DNA from: Gnetum montanum
Lineage: Eukaryota; Streptophyta; Gnetopsida; Gnetales; Gnetaceae
Length of the DNA: 64,000 bases
NCBI GenBank assembly: GCA_015680685.1
Contig: MNCI01005835.1
Span: 1,012,311 to 1,076,310, forward strand
Direction of reading: 5' to 3'
Shown here: piece by piece, positions 11,420 to 22,700 of the stretch
Position numbering within the stretch: the first letter of the stretch is position 1
How the letters are laid out: each line of letters opens with the position of its first letter
The notes under the pieces: generated by a model
Told to the model about the DNA's origin: nothing
Databases searched by the model: none
What the model saw: the letters and a program-made list of their open reading frames with translations, nothing else
Translations under genes and position numbers: made by a program

Positions 11420-12200
11420 TTATATAAGTGGATCCTTCCCACAGTAGGCTCCAACCCTTAATGCCCTTGTATGACCATGTTTGAAAGTGTCCTTAGGCAC
11501 TTAAGGAGTTGAATGTAATGCATACTTGTTTAGCAAAACACACATGTTAGTTCCACCAAATTGAGAAAATAACTCTATGTTACACAAAGCCACAAGTTAT
11601 GATTGTTTAAACAGTGAGATGAGATGGACTTAGAAGGGATTGCAGAAATCGGGACATGAGGTATCTTACCATAGGCATAATGAATTCTTGTGTTTTATTA
11701 GTGGTTAAATTAATCATTAGCCTTTCTATCCAAGATTCAAACCAAGTCCAGACCACATTCCAATGACATCGCATCATTTCATCTCTTGGAATTACAATGA
11801 TAAGACTATCAATGTTTAAAGTAGTATTATCACTTAGCATATTGTCCTGGGGAGGAGTTTTATTCATGGCATTTTATTTTTATTTTTAGATTTTTGAAAA
11901 GTTTCCTACCTTTAGGCATGGGTAACATGTCTTTCCAGTGGTACCCCTAGAAATTTATTTTGTGCTCTCTTATTTTTATCTATGTTAACCTTTTAAGGTA
12001 GCACTTATTTTACTCTTACTTTCATTTTTCATTAGATGTACAAGGATATAATACAACCTTAGCAACATTATAGAACTCACAATAGTAATCTAAAAGAATC
12101 CACAAATCCCCTTGATGTCACACCCTTTTCATTCCCACTTGGTTCTTCATTTTTCAGTCCAGGCATAATGATCACAAGTTTATTCTTAGTTGTATGATGG
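11420..12200 (-). other. Conserved noncoding domain of E1 downstream of protease
   Basis: No protein is apparent, yet short blocks are shared with E2 (36840-37600) and, in reverse orientation, with E3 (45860-46830). The blocks include the reverse complement of CCCCTTGATGTCACACCC (about 12109-12126), GGGTAACATGTCTTTCC (about 11919-11936) and CCCACAGTAGGCTCC (about 11438-11452). Conservation across three diverged elements suggests an RNA-level role such as packaging, processing or transport (inference). Confidence 0.55.
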
Positions 12201-12389
12201 AAAAGAATATCATTATGGCCATGGTAATAACTTCTTATTAATGGAATGGATGGATGGATGATGTTGGCTCACTGTTCAAATAATTAGTCTCTTATGAGTT
12301 AATAATATAGAGAAATCTCTACTTTATTGGACTACATCTTGTCTTTATTTGTAATGTTTCTTATTAGTAATCAAAATTATTTAAGGATG

Positions 12390-12600
12390 AAAGAAATGGA
12401 AAAGATAGTAATAATTTTGAAAAAAGTATAAAGAATAAAAAATGTTAAAAGAATTGAAAAAATTAAAGCATCGAAAAATATCAAAGAATGTCAAAAAATT
12501 TAGGAAATGAAAAGTATCAAAGAATGAAAAAAGCTTAAAGAATGTGAAAAATGGATATTAAGAAACTAGAAATTGAAAATAATTGTAAAAAAAAATGGAA
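12390..12600 (-). other. A/T-rich tract between protease and noncoding domain in E1
   Basis: Read on the minus strand this is a run of T-rich words (TTTTTCATTCTTTG and variants). E3 has a comparable sense-strand T-rich tract at 45470-45640 in the same relative place. The tract is where reverse transcriptase and integrase would be expected, so it may mark an old replacement. Confidence 0.45.
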
Positions 12601-13700
12601 AAGCACTTATTAATTCCCAACTTATGATAGGATGTCTCCCCCCCTTGCCCCCCCACAACTAAACTCCTAGGTAAGTGTTCAAAAATGCTCTCTAGATCTA
12701 TCAAATCATACACTCTAGGTTGTTCACTTCCCATCTTTATGGATTTGACTTTTGTGTTATTATCCCATGTGATCCTAATGGTAGTTGAATTTTGATCATC
12801 TAAATTCTTGTTTTCTTTCCATTTTGATGTATGATTATGAGTTATTAATTTTGTTGTTGAGTCCTTAGTTGAAGTCATTTTATTAGATTGGAAATTAGTA
12901 AGTGGTTCAGATGTTTCCATGCATGTTTTAGATAGTTTTTGGTTCTTAGTCAGTGGCTGCATTTTGTCTTTTGGTTTTGTGGCTTCTGCTCTCTTTTGCT
13001 CACATTTATTTTTTACTATTGTGGTGATTATGTTAACATTCTGAAGTGTTGGCCCACTATTGCACCCTTTACTTTCAACAGTCATGCATGGAATCCATTA
13101 TGTATGTATGACTCCATGCACATCTTCTTTAGAGATCTCAACCAATAGATCCCTCATACTTAGCTTAGCATCAATTATTCTAAGCCATGCCCTCCCCCAT
13201 GATTATTGGAAATCCATTATCAACATATTTGACATCGATTACTAAAAGGTCTATTGGATAAGACCATCCATTGATAGTGGTTACTAAATCATCTATTTGT
13301 CTCAAAGGAATGGCAACAAACTAATCTGCAAGGTCCAACCTAATGTTACACTCTTTCAATGGTGGTAGGTTAAATGCTTAATATGTTTCATAAGAGATTA
13401 GATTTACCCTAGAACCTGAGTTTAATAGATCTTTGCATGGTAGATTTCCAACTACACACAAATAAATCAAAAGAATGCCTAGATCAATTTTCTTCTTAGG
13501 AAGTGGCCCTACCTTAATCCAATCTATGATGATTTCAGTGAGCACGATAGTCTGTATGTTTGGATTGGATGATGATGGAAGCTTGTTTATTGTAAGAGAA
13601 TCTGTGATAGGGGAAGTTGGTCTCGATGAAGCTCTAATTCTACAAGCTTTTTCAGGACTTATCCTAAAGAAAGGAAATTTCTTCATTTGGTCCTTAGTAT
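12558..13700 (-). pseudogene. E1 retropepsin remnant with C-terminal extension
   Basis: The frame ending near 13378 contains PCKDLLNSGSRVNLIS, matching E2's PCKALLDSGSSINLIS. The catalytic Asp of the D-S/T-G motif is Asn here (codon near 13420-13422). The protease continues in other frames past 13200, where the plus strand is alignable with E2 around 41330 ('agccatgc' then 'atgattggaa'), and then runs into a 175-codon open frame (12558-13085) rich in Lys, Thr and Asn with no domain I recognise. No reverse transcriptase follows. Stops and frameshifts are present. Confidence 0.7.
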
Positions 13701-14194
13701 TGCTGGTAGGATTCTCTATCTAAATGTTCAATACCTGCGCAACTTTCCTCTTCTGTAGTTGTGACAAGAATTTCCCTTGCATCACAAGTTGTGGCACTGG
13801 TGGCAAAGGATTAGTTGGATGTTGGTTTGAAGAATTAGCAATTGGTGGATGCATGTGCGAGTTCAGATCTATTCCTAGAAACATTGATCTATGGTATTCA
13901 AGTGGATAATATTGTGAAGTGTGAACAACTACATTAGCTAGTAGTTTAAACATTGGACGTAGTATCCATAAGGGTCAAGTTGCCGATATGGATATTGTTA
14001 CCTTAGTAGTGGCATGACCCATGTTTGTAGTTGCTGCCACTACTGCTGGTATTGCTCTTGTAGTTGAGGGTAGGCTTCGCTTGGGTAATAGGTTGGTTGA
14101 AAAGGTTTCTTGATATTACTTTGAGAATAAGGAAGTCTTATGGGTCCTTACTTTTTGATGAAACTTGGATGGAGTGCATATACCTAGATTCTTG

Positions 14195-16074
14195 CAAGTG
14201 GGCCATAACAGGACAACAACCCTTAGGATGTTCATACTAGCACACCTTGAATCCTTCCTCTTCATCTAAAATGGAGTCAACATACCCTTCAACAATAGCA
14301 ACTTTTTCTTTTTTCTTATAACTATCTTGTCCATAATCTCTTTTCTTCTTCTTTTCCTTGCCCTTGTTCAGTGCTTGTTCAATTTTTTCCTTCATGATCT
14401 TTAGGGCTATAGCAAATTTCCCATCCACTAAATCCCAAACTCTCTCTACCTTAGTTACCATATCATTAACTAATTTTTGAATAAGTAGAGTCTTTTTTGA
14501 ATGGCCTAGTCTAAGGTTTCCTCCTCTTATGTTTCATAGACTCATGCATCCCTCTTTCAAATTGATAGATCTCTATTGTACTCTTTTGCTAATTCCCTCT
14601 TTCTAAGTTTACCTACCTCTTTTGCCACTTGATCTATTAATCTTTGAATGATAATCTTCCTTGGGCATAAACCTAAAGGGTCTCTCTCATTTTGCTTTGT
14701 AGTCCATCTACAATGTACCTAAGCTATTCCTTTAATGAAAATCTGTGGCCTAGGCACCTGTGTAATGGTGAATAGTATCTACTCATTATCACATCAAGGG
14801 TCTCATGAGTCCCTTGCTTCCATCCCTTGATTTATTTTCATAAGTTTTACACTTGTGAATAGGTTTGATACTTGTCATTAAAGATTTCGAGCATGGTACT
14901 CCAACATTTGATGGATTTAGGTTCCAATGACCTATACCAACTATCTGCTTCCTTCATAAGTATTCTAGGAAATAGCTTCAACTTTTGCCAATTACTTTTT
15001 ATGTTTTGGAGGGCATAAGCATCATGGAAAGTTTGAAGGTAATGTTATGGATCAATGTTGTAGCCACCTTCAAATCTTGGTATATTATTCATATCTAGCT
15101 ATTTGATTCAGTAATTCCTCGTGTGCTTGGTTGGTATGTGGATAGCTTCCTAGATGTTTATCATGCTTCGGGTTACCATGAGGGGTAATCATTGTGGTCT
15201 GATTTGTATGCTCTATTGTAGTAGTGACCCCTTTTGTGCTCATATCTCTCTTGATCCTCTCTTCATCTCCTGCATTCATATTCTTCATATTCTATATTAG
15301 AGTGTCATGAATATTGGTCATGATGGCCATGAGTCCTTCTTCCTTCCTTGTCATAGTCTTGATACTTGTGTCATCTCCTATCATAGTCCTTGGATGATCA
15401 TGATGAGGCAGATGAGGTAGCAGAAGAACGATGTCGACTTGTTATCATTTCATGACTCTTGTATGATTCTTTGTAGGATTTGACAAGAATCCTTGGCCTT
15501 GAGTCTTTTTTATATCCTAAGTTAGTAGAATTCCCCTTAGATGTCTCTACTAATGTGGAATGAAGTTGGGCTTTGACAAGCTCCTCAAGTCTGATGATTG
15601 GTGTTTTTCAAGGCTCCTCATGCTTCTAATGGAGTTTTTCTAAAATGAATGCATTAACATCAAGCTCTTCCAAGATAATAGAAGTATTGGCATACTTCCT
15701 TTTGCTATGTGCATGCTTAATCTCCATGGCAACATCTCTCATCATCTACTCCTTTGTGGGTTCATAAAGTCTTGTCATCTATTGAGTCACACAATATCCT
15801 TCCTGGATCTAGTCCAAATGCATTCCCCTTAGAGTAGTTTAGAGCATGTTAAGTGATGCACATTCTAGAGGCAAGGCTATTTTGTCTTGCATGTCTCTCC
15901 ACCTCATTTGATTATCTTGATGGAAGATGAAAGTGATGTCTAGATGGTAAGGATTAGTGTGAGCATAAGTGATTCTTGTCTGCATTTGCATCCCCCATTC
16001 TTCTTCATCAATGATTCTGTCATTGCTTCTTTTTTTTCCTTGGCAAGTGATGGTTGATCTTTGTTTGAAGCCAT
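14195..16074 (-). pseudogene. gag: E1 gag remnant
   Basis: An ATG at 16074 opens MASNKDQPSLAKEKKE. Farther on, FIFHQDNQMRWRD matches E2's FILHQDE..CWHD. The C-terminal part (14237-14461) is Lys/Glu-rich and is followed by a knuckle-like segment ending VC-stop-YEHPKGCCP, aligned with E2's CEIC-stop-YDHPKGFCP. The first Cys of the knuckle is Phe in E1. Frameshifts and stops break the frame. Gag would form the particle that holds element RNA. Confidence 0.7.
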
Positions 16075-16191
16075 ATTATATTTTTAGATGTTACGTGTTA
16101 AGTGTGCTTTTCTTATGGTTATAAGGTTTGACTTTGTGTTGTAGATACAATGAACTTTAGAAAATCAATTACTAAGCATACATTGACTTGT

Positions 16192-16209
16192 CCCCAATAA
16201 TGGTGCCAA
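16192..16209 (-). promoter_or_regulatory. E1 primer-binding site (tRNA-Asp type)
   Basis: On the minus strand the bases after the 5' LTR read TTGGCACCATTATTGGGG. This matches the complement of a plant tRNA-Asp 3' end (TGGCGCCGTTGCCGGGG, recalled) except for G-to-A and C-to-T changes. tRNA-Asp priming is typical of Athila-type elements. Confidence 0.7.
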
Positions 16210-17118
16210 TGATGAGCAATGGAGTAGTTCGACATCCAACCATACGAGATACGAGTGTTCACACGTAACCCGGTCAAATTCCGTTGACAGGGCAATGTAA
16301 TTATGCTAGTAATTGGTTAGAGTTCGAAATTGTTGTCTTCTCACATGAGTTAGTAAAATTAATGCATATGGGTTAACTCATGGTGAGGTGTACGATACTA
16401 ATGTTGTATGGGCAATATTGCTCTCAGTAAACATAAAGTAAATGGAATGGTTCTGAAATCTAACTGACAATAAACAAATCTAATCTAGCCTATGTGATGG
16501 ACATCTGTTCTTGATTCTCCAAACACGTCTTAGACTCATGCAATCATTACTAGGATTACCAAGTATTTTGCTACTAGGTGAACCAAGCGATAATACTATT
16601 GGATTACCAAATGATCACACTTAACGCTTGGAATTAGTCATGTCCATTCTACTTAACAACAGTAATGATAAAGTGCATAGAAAGTAAATCTGTAACTAGA
16701 GAAAATAATAATCATTAAGCTAAGTCAAAGTAGGAAAATTATTCTAGGTATGAATAGTAAAGAAACTAAGTGATGCTACAATGATGCAAAGTAATCTCGA
16801 TCTTTATTTCCATGCATGAAACATGGCCGAGTACATTCCACTCGAATAAAGTGTCCATTCAATTACTAAACATCACACTGTGGGCATACACTCCTAAGTG
16901 CTAAGTGCTAAAAAAAAAAAACAAACTGAGAGAATTTCACTAAGGTTACAATGAAACTATTTTTAGACCATATGCATAAGTGTTGTATTTATAGGCCTAC
17001 ACATGTCCACGATATCGAATACGTGACATCGTAGCCTATGCCCTGATATCGGGGATCCGATATTGCAGCTCTGATATTGAATGCTCAATATCATAGCCAA
17101 TCAAATTTGGATTTATCA
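16210..17118 (-). repeat. E1 5' LTR
   Basis: Begins TGATGAGCAATGG on the plus strand and ends ATTTATCA before the GGTAT duplication. On the coding strand it has the palindrome array (about 17011-17098; steps 14, 20, 14, 14, 14), then a good TATA box (TATAAATAC near 16988-16996), then R/U5. The TATA box is better preserved than in the 3' LTR. Confidence 0.92.
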
Positions 17119-18540
17119 GGTATCCTAGTCTATGTATTAATGGGTAGATATTGTGAAGGGTAGGGTTGGCTATCATACTTAATCCATGTTGCCAATGATT
17201 GCACATAGGCTATGGCAATAAATAAGCATTATTGAGGGAACTATTTAGTTAATTAGTACCTACTCATGTTGCTTGTGATTGATCACATTGCTAGTTTCAT
17301 AATTTAGAATGATAGGATAGGTGAACCACATGGAATTATTTCTAAAGTCAATTCATCAAAGATCATGTGAGGCTTGGTGAACCAGTCCTTGAGGAGAATC
17401 GCTAATAGCATCCAAGATAGGTGACGCTTTTGTGAACTAAAAAGTCCTTGTGAGTGGTTGATATTTAGGGCATTCTCAGTTTTCTTATTTCTTAACATTC
17501 TACACATTTTACAGTTTTGATAATGTTTCTGGTTTCAAATATTATGGATCTTGGAAGGATTTCTTGTGAACCATGCGATCCCATCCTAGAGATTATTCTA
17601 GATAACACAATGGACAAAAAGTTATAGGCTTAAATTAGATTCAGGTACATTCATATTTACACTAAGTTATAATAACGTCTTACAAAGTGTATTAGTGACT
17701 GAACATAACATAACCTTGAGATTGAACACAACTATTAGCCACATATCCTACCCAAATATGTTATACCTCATCATAAAGTTTACCACTAAATAATATCCTT
17801 AACATTCAAGGAAGAAAGCTAGTGCTTTAGTTAATTTTTTTAAAAATTATGTTACTTGCATATATCAAATGGAAGTCATACAATAATTTAAGCAAGAGGA
17901 AAGATGGTGTTAGAATACCCAACAAAAGCAAACTTATGATTTACAACAATGAGGTATTAGCTTAGTGGTAAGACTTTTGGTTTAAAAGCTTCAAGTTTGA
18001 TTATGGTGTACAACAACCTGAGTTATAAATTTCCAAGTAAACTATATATATATCCTAAGTATACCTATATTACCATCATTTCCATTAGCAACACCCATCA
18101 AGACAAAAAAGAAAAAGGAAAAGGGGGTCAAAAACTGGTTTAAAAATGGTCAGCTTTTAAGAAACTGAAATCTATCAAATCTTATACAAGTCGCGGATCT
18201 TTCTTCTCCACCTAGAGAGTTAAACTCATCAGGTGTGACAGGAAATGCGTTGCCAGTGCAATATCGCTGGACCCCACAAAATCAAAACATAGAAATAATA
18301 CCTTAGACCCAGTGGGTAGCAGCAGCAGCAGCCAATGCATGTGCCCATGTGGGTCGATGTAGCAATGTTTGGTATGACTTGTCAGTCGGTGGACTAACTC
18401 AAGTTATCCATATTCCACAAACAAACACACATAACAACAACACAATACTCATGACAAGCATACACATATACTGTGCAAATACTATGCAATACCATTTAAT
18501 AATCACTAACGGAACAGTCAACCATGATCGTCTTGTATAG
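17119..18540. other. Intergenic DNA between E1 and the CPL1-like gene
   Basis: No gene supported. The minus-strand frame 17304-17507 and the plus-strand frame 18349-18540 show no domain. It holds one SINE-like segment (17951-18010) and a short (AGC)5 run near 18318. The first five bases are E1's target duplication. Confidence 0.5.
17951..18010 (+). repeat. tRNA-like (SINE head?) segment
   Basis: TAGCTTAGTGG at 17958-17968 matches the pol III A box well, and AAGTTTGATTA at 17993-18003 is a weakened B box at the right distance. No tRNA cloverleaf or clear A-tail was found. It may be an old tRNA-derived SINE. Confidence 0.4.
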
Positions 18541-18802
18541 TGACCTACCTTTTGGGCTCATCACCTTCCCAAATTACCCTGCCCATTCACAATCACACGT
18601 TCCGGTAATTTCTGCTTCTCTGGTCCGGTCTCGCCCAGAATCTAATTTTAATTTGTGGGTTGAATCCTAATAAATGAATTGGGCATATAAACGTTGCTCC
18701 ACCTCTGGATTTTTAAGTCTTTGGAAATGCTCCTGCTGTAATAAAGGTGTTCCAAAATCACTATTCATTTACTGGTAGGCCGTACTGGGTTGTCTGACCC
18801 TC

Positions 18803-18810
18803 TATATATC
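18803..18810 (+). promoter_or_regulatory. Candidate TATA box of the CPL1-like gene
   Basis: TATATATC, about 970 bp upstream of the first coding ATG. The sequence from about 18830 to 19450 is more GC-balanced and transposon-free, fitting a 5' untranslated exon. A CAG/GTGAC donor at about 19447-19452 could start a leader intron; the acceptor is unclear. Another TATA-like word (CATATAAACG) lies near 18684. Confidence 0.35.
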
Positions 18811-19776
18811 GTGTGATTCGGCCATGGAGTTTTGAACCATACGAGGGAAATATCAGAATCCGCTTAAAATTGCGTTTGCAACTGTTTACAGAAACGCAGC
18901 TACTCATCAGGGTTTGATGAAACCTTTTCTAGGGTCTCTGAGTAGACGCGGCGCCATCGTCGTTGCTCTGCATTCAAGAGCTGCGAACCCCCCTGATTCT
19001 GTGTTACGGTTTCTGGGTTCAGGCGAAAGGAAGAACGAGGGTTGGGTTTGAAATCCCAGAGAAAAACCATCATAATTTGATTCACATGCGAAAACAACCC
19101 TGCTTCATCCAGAACAGGAACAGTATTACACATGTGAAATGAGGGTTTGCAGATTAAGGATTTTGGAGGCGGTCTGTTGGTTTCTGTAGGATTGTCTGCA
19201 AAAGGGTCGTTTGGAGGGGGATTGAGATTGAGAACCTGAAATTAGGGTATCTAGGGTTCCTGCAGTGTAATGCTGCTGAGTTCCTTTCAAGGCTTTGTAG
19301 TTTTCTAAGCGTCTGCAAGTTCAGTAGGCTGGGATTGATCGACACTTGGTTGGGTTTTGGATACCTTTTTGGTGGGGTTGGTTTTCTTGTATCTGGGTAG
19401 ATACAGACCACTGAAATTACGGTTATTCCCTTTTTCGGATAATACAGGTGACAGGGTACTCTAAGGCTACTTTGCTAGTCAGTGTGCTCGGTCAATAAGG
19501 ACTACCTCTTCTTGGCTTAATCTTAAAACTGTTAACAAGCCTGATTCGTCTGAGCCATTATACCGAGCTTAAAGAAATTTCTTTAAATTCAGTCATTTTC
19601 ATGATGTAGTTTAATGAATATTCTAACAGAAGCCACATAGATTAAAGTACCTTGCATATGGTTAGGATGGTTGCTTTCTACTGTATTACACTCATCATTT
19701 CTGAGAAAAGTTTAGTCTTATAATTTGAGATCTATAAATTTTTACCCACGTACATTTCCCTTGGATATCTAATTAA

Positions 19777-22700
19777 ATGGCCATGGAAGGATTCAACTCT
19801 GTCATTTATCATGGAGAAACTCGCTTAGGAGAAGTGCATGTAATGCCCCTGTACGATGATCCTTCCTTGCTCATTGGGCTTAAAGAAGTAATGAGGGTGA
19901 TAGATATAACACTTCCTACGGATAGATGTCCTCCATTATCGGTTCTTCACACCATTACAGCCGGCCGTGTCTTTATAAAAGTGGAGCTTACTGATCAGCA
20001 AATTCATATCAATCAAATGCCTTTGAAGCAACTGTACACAACATGCTTAAAGGAAGGAAGGGTACGTGTAGTACTTTTTTTTAGGTTATTTTACTTTTGC
20101 TAAATGTTATCAATGCTTTCAACTTGAACATGATTGTTACAATTAGGAGTAAAAGAGGTTGAAAATTATTAGTGTAATCAGCTTCTTATATTCTGTACTA
20201 TATTTTTGTAAAAATTGTATTTCTACAAGTAAAATACATGATCATCATTGTTCGCAATAGACTGTTTTCATGGGGAAAGTCAGTGGTGTAATTGAAAAAA
20301 TATTGTTTTATGTTTAAGTTGCTAGAAGGTGCATTCTTGTAAACTCTTTTATTTAATTCAGAAATTAAAGTTCTAAAAAATGTCTTCATGCCCTATAATT
20401 GTACATGTAGCTAGCTAGCTAGCTATTAATAATTTGGTATCTGATCTGTTATTTATCTGTTCTTCATGATTTTGATAAGAAATTACCATGCAGCTTTGTC
20501 TTTAAGAATATAGTCCTCGTTATTTCATAAGTAATTAGGATGTAATCTAATTTCTAATATTTCTCAGTTTTTTATTTATTATCAGTTTTTCCTAAACATT
20601 TTACTTATCATTCTTTGTTTACCTTAATGTCTTAGCTCATGTTGATGATATCAAGAAACCAAGATGATGGATGTTTTTGGATCATTATCCTAACAAATAT
20701 AGTTAGATTAGAAACCTTGTTTTATAAACTATATTTAGCATTACATTTTTTAACGATAGATCCTAGTATATATCATCAACATCATAGTTTTAGCCTTGTC
20801 CCAACAAAATGGGGCTGGCTAAGGATCCTAGTATTTATGATATTTGAAAATATTTTTGATATCATAAGAGTATTTCTTTTTCCTGTAATATGATATGTTT
20901 GGTTGTAGTTTCATTATATATAGTTCATAACTTTGCAATGTATCATTTAATGTGGCTTTTAAGATTTAATTACTAATTGCTGTAATGCAGATTGCACGTG
21001 TTTCAGTAGCAGAGAAAGATTTGCTTTTAGTAGCCATGCCATCAAAATGGGAGGATAAGATGCCTTGTTTCTGGGGTTATCAAGTTTCTTTGGGAATGTT
21101 TAATTCTTGTCTTGGAATGCTTAATCTAAGGTGCCTTGCAATAGTCTTTGACTTGGATGAGACACTTATTGTTGCAAATACATTAAGATCTTTTGAAGAT
21201 CGTATTGATGGCTTGCAAAGAAAACTTGCTGCAGAGCTAGATCCTTCAAGGCAACAAGTAATTATGGCAGAGATGAAACGTTATGAGCAAGATAGAATGA
21301 TTCTGAAGCAGTATGCTGATACTGATCAAATATTTGATAATGGAAGAGTGATTAAAGCAGAAGTAGAATATATCCCATCTCAATTTGATAAGAGCCAAAT
21401 AATTGCTCGTCCACTGATAAGGCTGCAAGATAGAAATATGATCCTGACGCGAATCAATCCTAATGTAAGTTTTTATTTTAAAAAATCATAAGGCATGGAT
21501 ATTAATTAGTTTTAGATCTTAACCATATTATCTATCATCCTGCTTAAAATAGTATTCTCTATCGTTTAAATGTTTTAGTCAGCTTTTAAGTAGTGTTTAA
21601 TATTTCTCTCTTATATGCTTAGTTAATTCGTGGATTGTATCATGATTGATTCTTAGAGCTCTGTTGTTCCTTATGGATTATTGGCAAAGTTATGCTTGTC
21701 ATGTATCTTTAAAAAAAAGTTGAAATGTCTAGAAACCTTCGAGTTATATATGTTTTGATGAGATTTATTATTTAAGCAACAAGGTTACTATAATCCTCTT
21801 ATGCTGTAACCAGTATATTCATTTGTCCATTCTGATGTTTTCATTCCTTTCCCACTTAAAAAAATGTGATTAATTATTTTACAGATTCGAGACACTAGTG
21901 TTCTTGTTAGGTTACGACCTGCATGGGAGGATCTTAGAACCTATTTAACTTTAAAGGGACGCAAGCGCTTTGAAGTCTATATATGTACTATGTCTGAAAG
22001 GGATTATGCCTTGGAAATGTGGAGGTTACTAGATAGTGAAGCACGGTTGATTAATACTGCAGAGCTGACTGACCGTGTTCTCTGTGTGAAACCAGGTAGT
22101 ATAGTCTTTAGGCCATTCATGCAAAATTTAAATTTACGTCATTTGAATATCCATGTGTTTTTAACAGCTTTATCTTTTCTTATGCTTATTTCATTTAAAA
22201 AAGTGCATCTTGTTCTGAATAATCTCATTATTATCTGTGTTATTTAATGTTCTCATCTTTCTGAATTAGGCCTTAGGAAATCTTTGCTGAATGTCTTTCA
22301 TGATGGTTTTTGCCATCCCAAGTTAGCAATGGTAATTGATGACCGGCTTAAGGTTTGGGAAGATAGAGACCAGCCTCGTGTTCACGTGGTTCCTGCATTT
22401 GCACCTTATTATGCACCACAGGCAGAGGTAATACTGCAAAGTTCTAAATTGATATTAACGTATTATTGTTACACGCATGCACATGTCCCTACAAGTTGGG
22501 GAGGGAGGAAGGGAGAGCAATAGAGAGAGCTACATTATTATCCATTTATGAGGGGCTAGTTGACGTGTCTATGTTAGGGTAAAAAAACTTGGACCTTGCC
22601 CATATCCTTGGTATACAATTCTGCAACTTATCTGGTGTTATTACTAACATGATGGATAAATAGGCATTTTATTAGGATTGGACTTCCTGCCCTAGTGTAG

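Larger units (their letters stand above)
6653..17118 (-). mobile_element. E1: Ty3/gypsy LTR retrotransposon, gag-pro only, with nested solo LTRs
   Basis: A full-length minus-strand element. Its two LTRs (6653-7565 and 16210-17118) are of nearly equal length and clearly alignable, and GGTAT occurs directly outside both (6648-6652, 17119-17123). Reading along the minus strand: 5' LTR, degenerate tRNA-Asp primer site, gag remnant, protease remnant, an AT-rich tract, a conserved noncoding domain, an internal TATA/array segment, an accessory ORF, a purine tract and the 3' LTR. Reverse transcriptase, RNase H and integrase are not found anywhere between 12558 and 7566, whereas related E2 has about 3 kb of them. 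E1 therefore needed enzymes from another element to move. The 8423-10249 interval is a later insertion. Confidence 0.9.

Noticed and set aside
17951-18010. Functional tRNA gene
   Set aside because: A-box match is good but the B box is degenerate and no cloverleaf can be drawn.
18900-19411. Two minus-strand frames (18900-19133, 19154-19411)
   Set aside because: They lie antisense over the probable leader of the CPL1-like gene and show no domain.
20405-20424. (TAGC)4 run
   Set aside because: Short simple repeat in an intron with no further structure.
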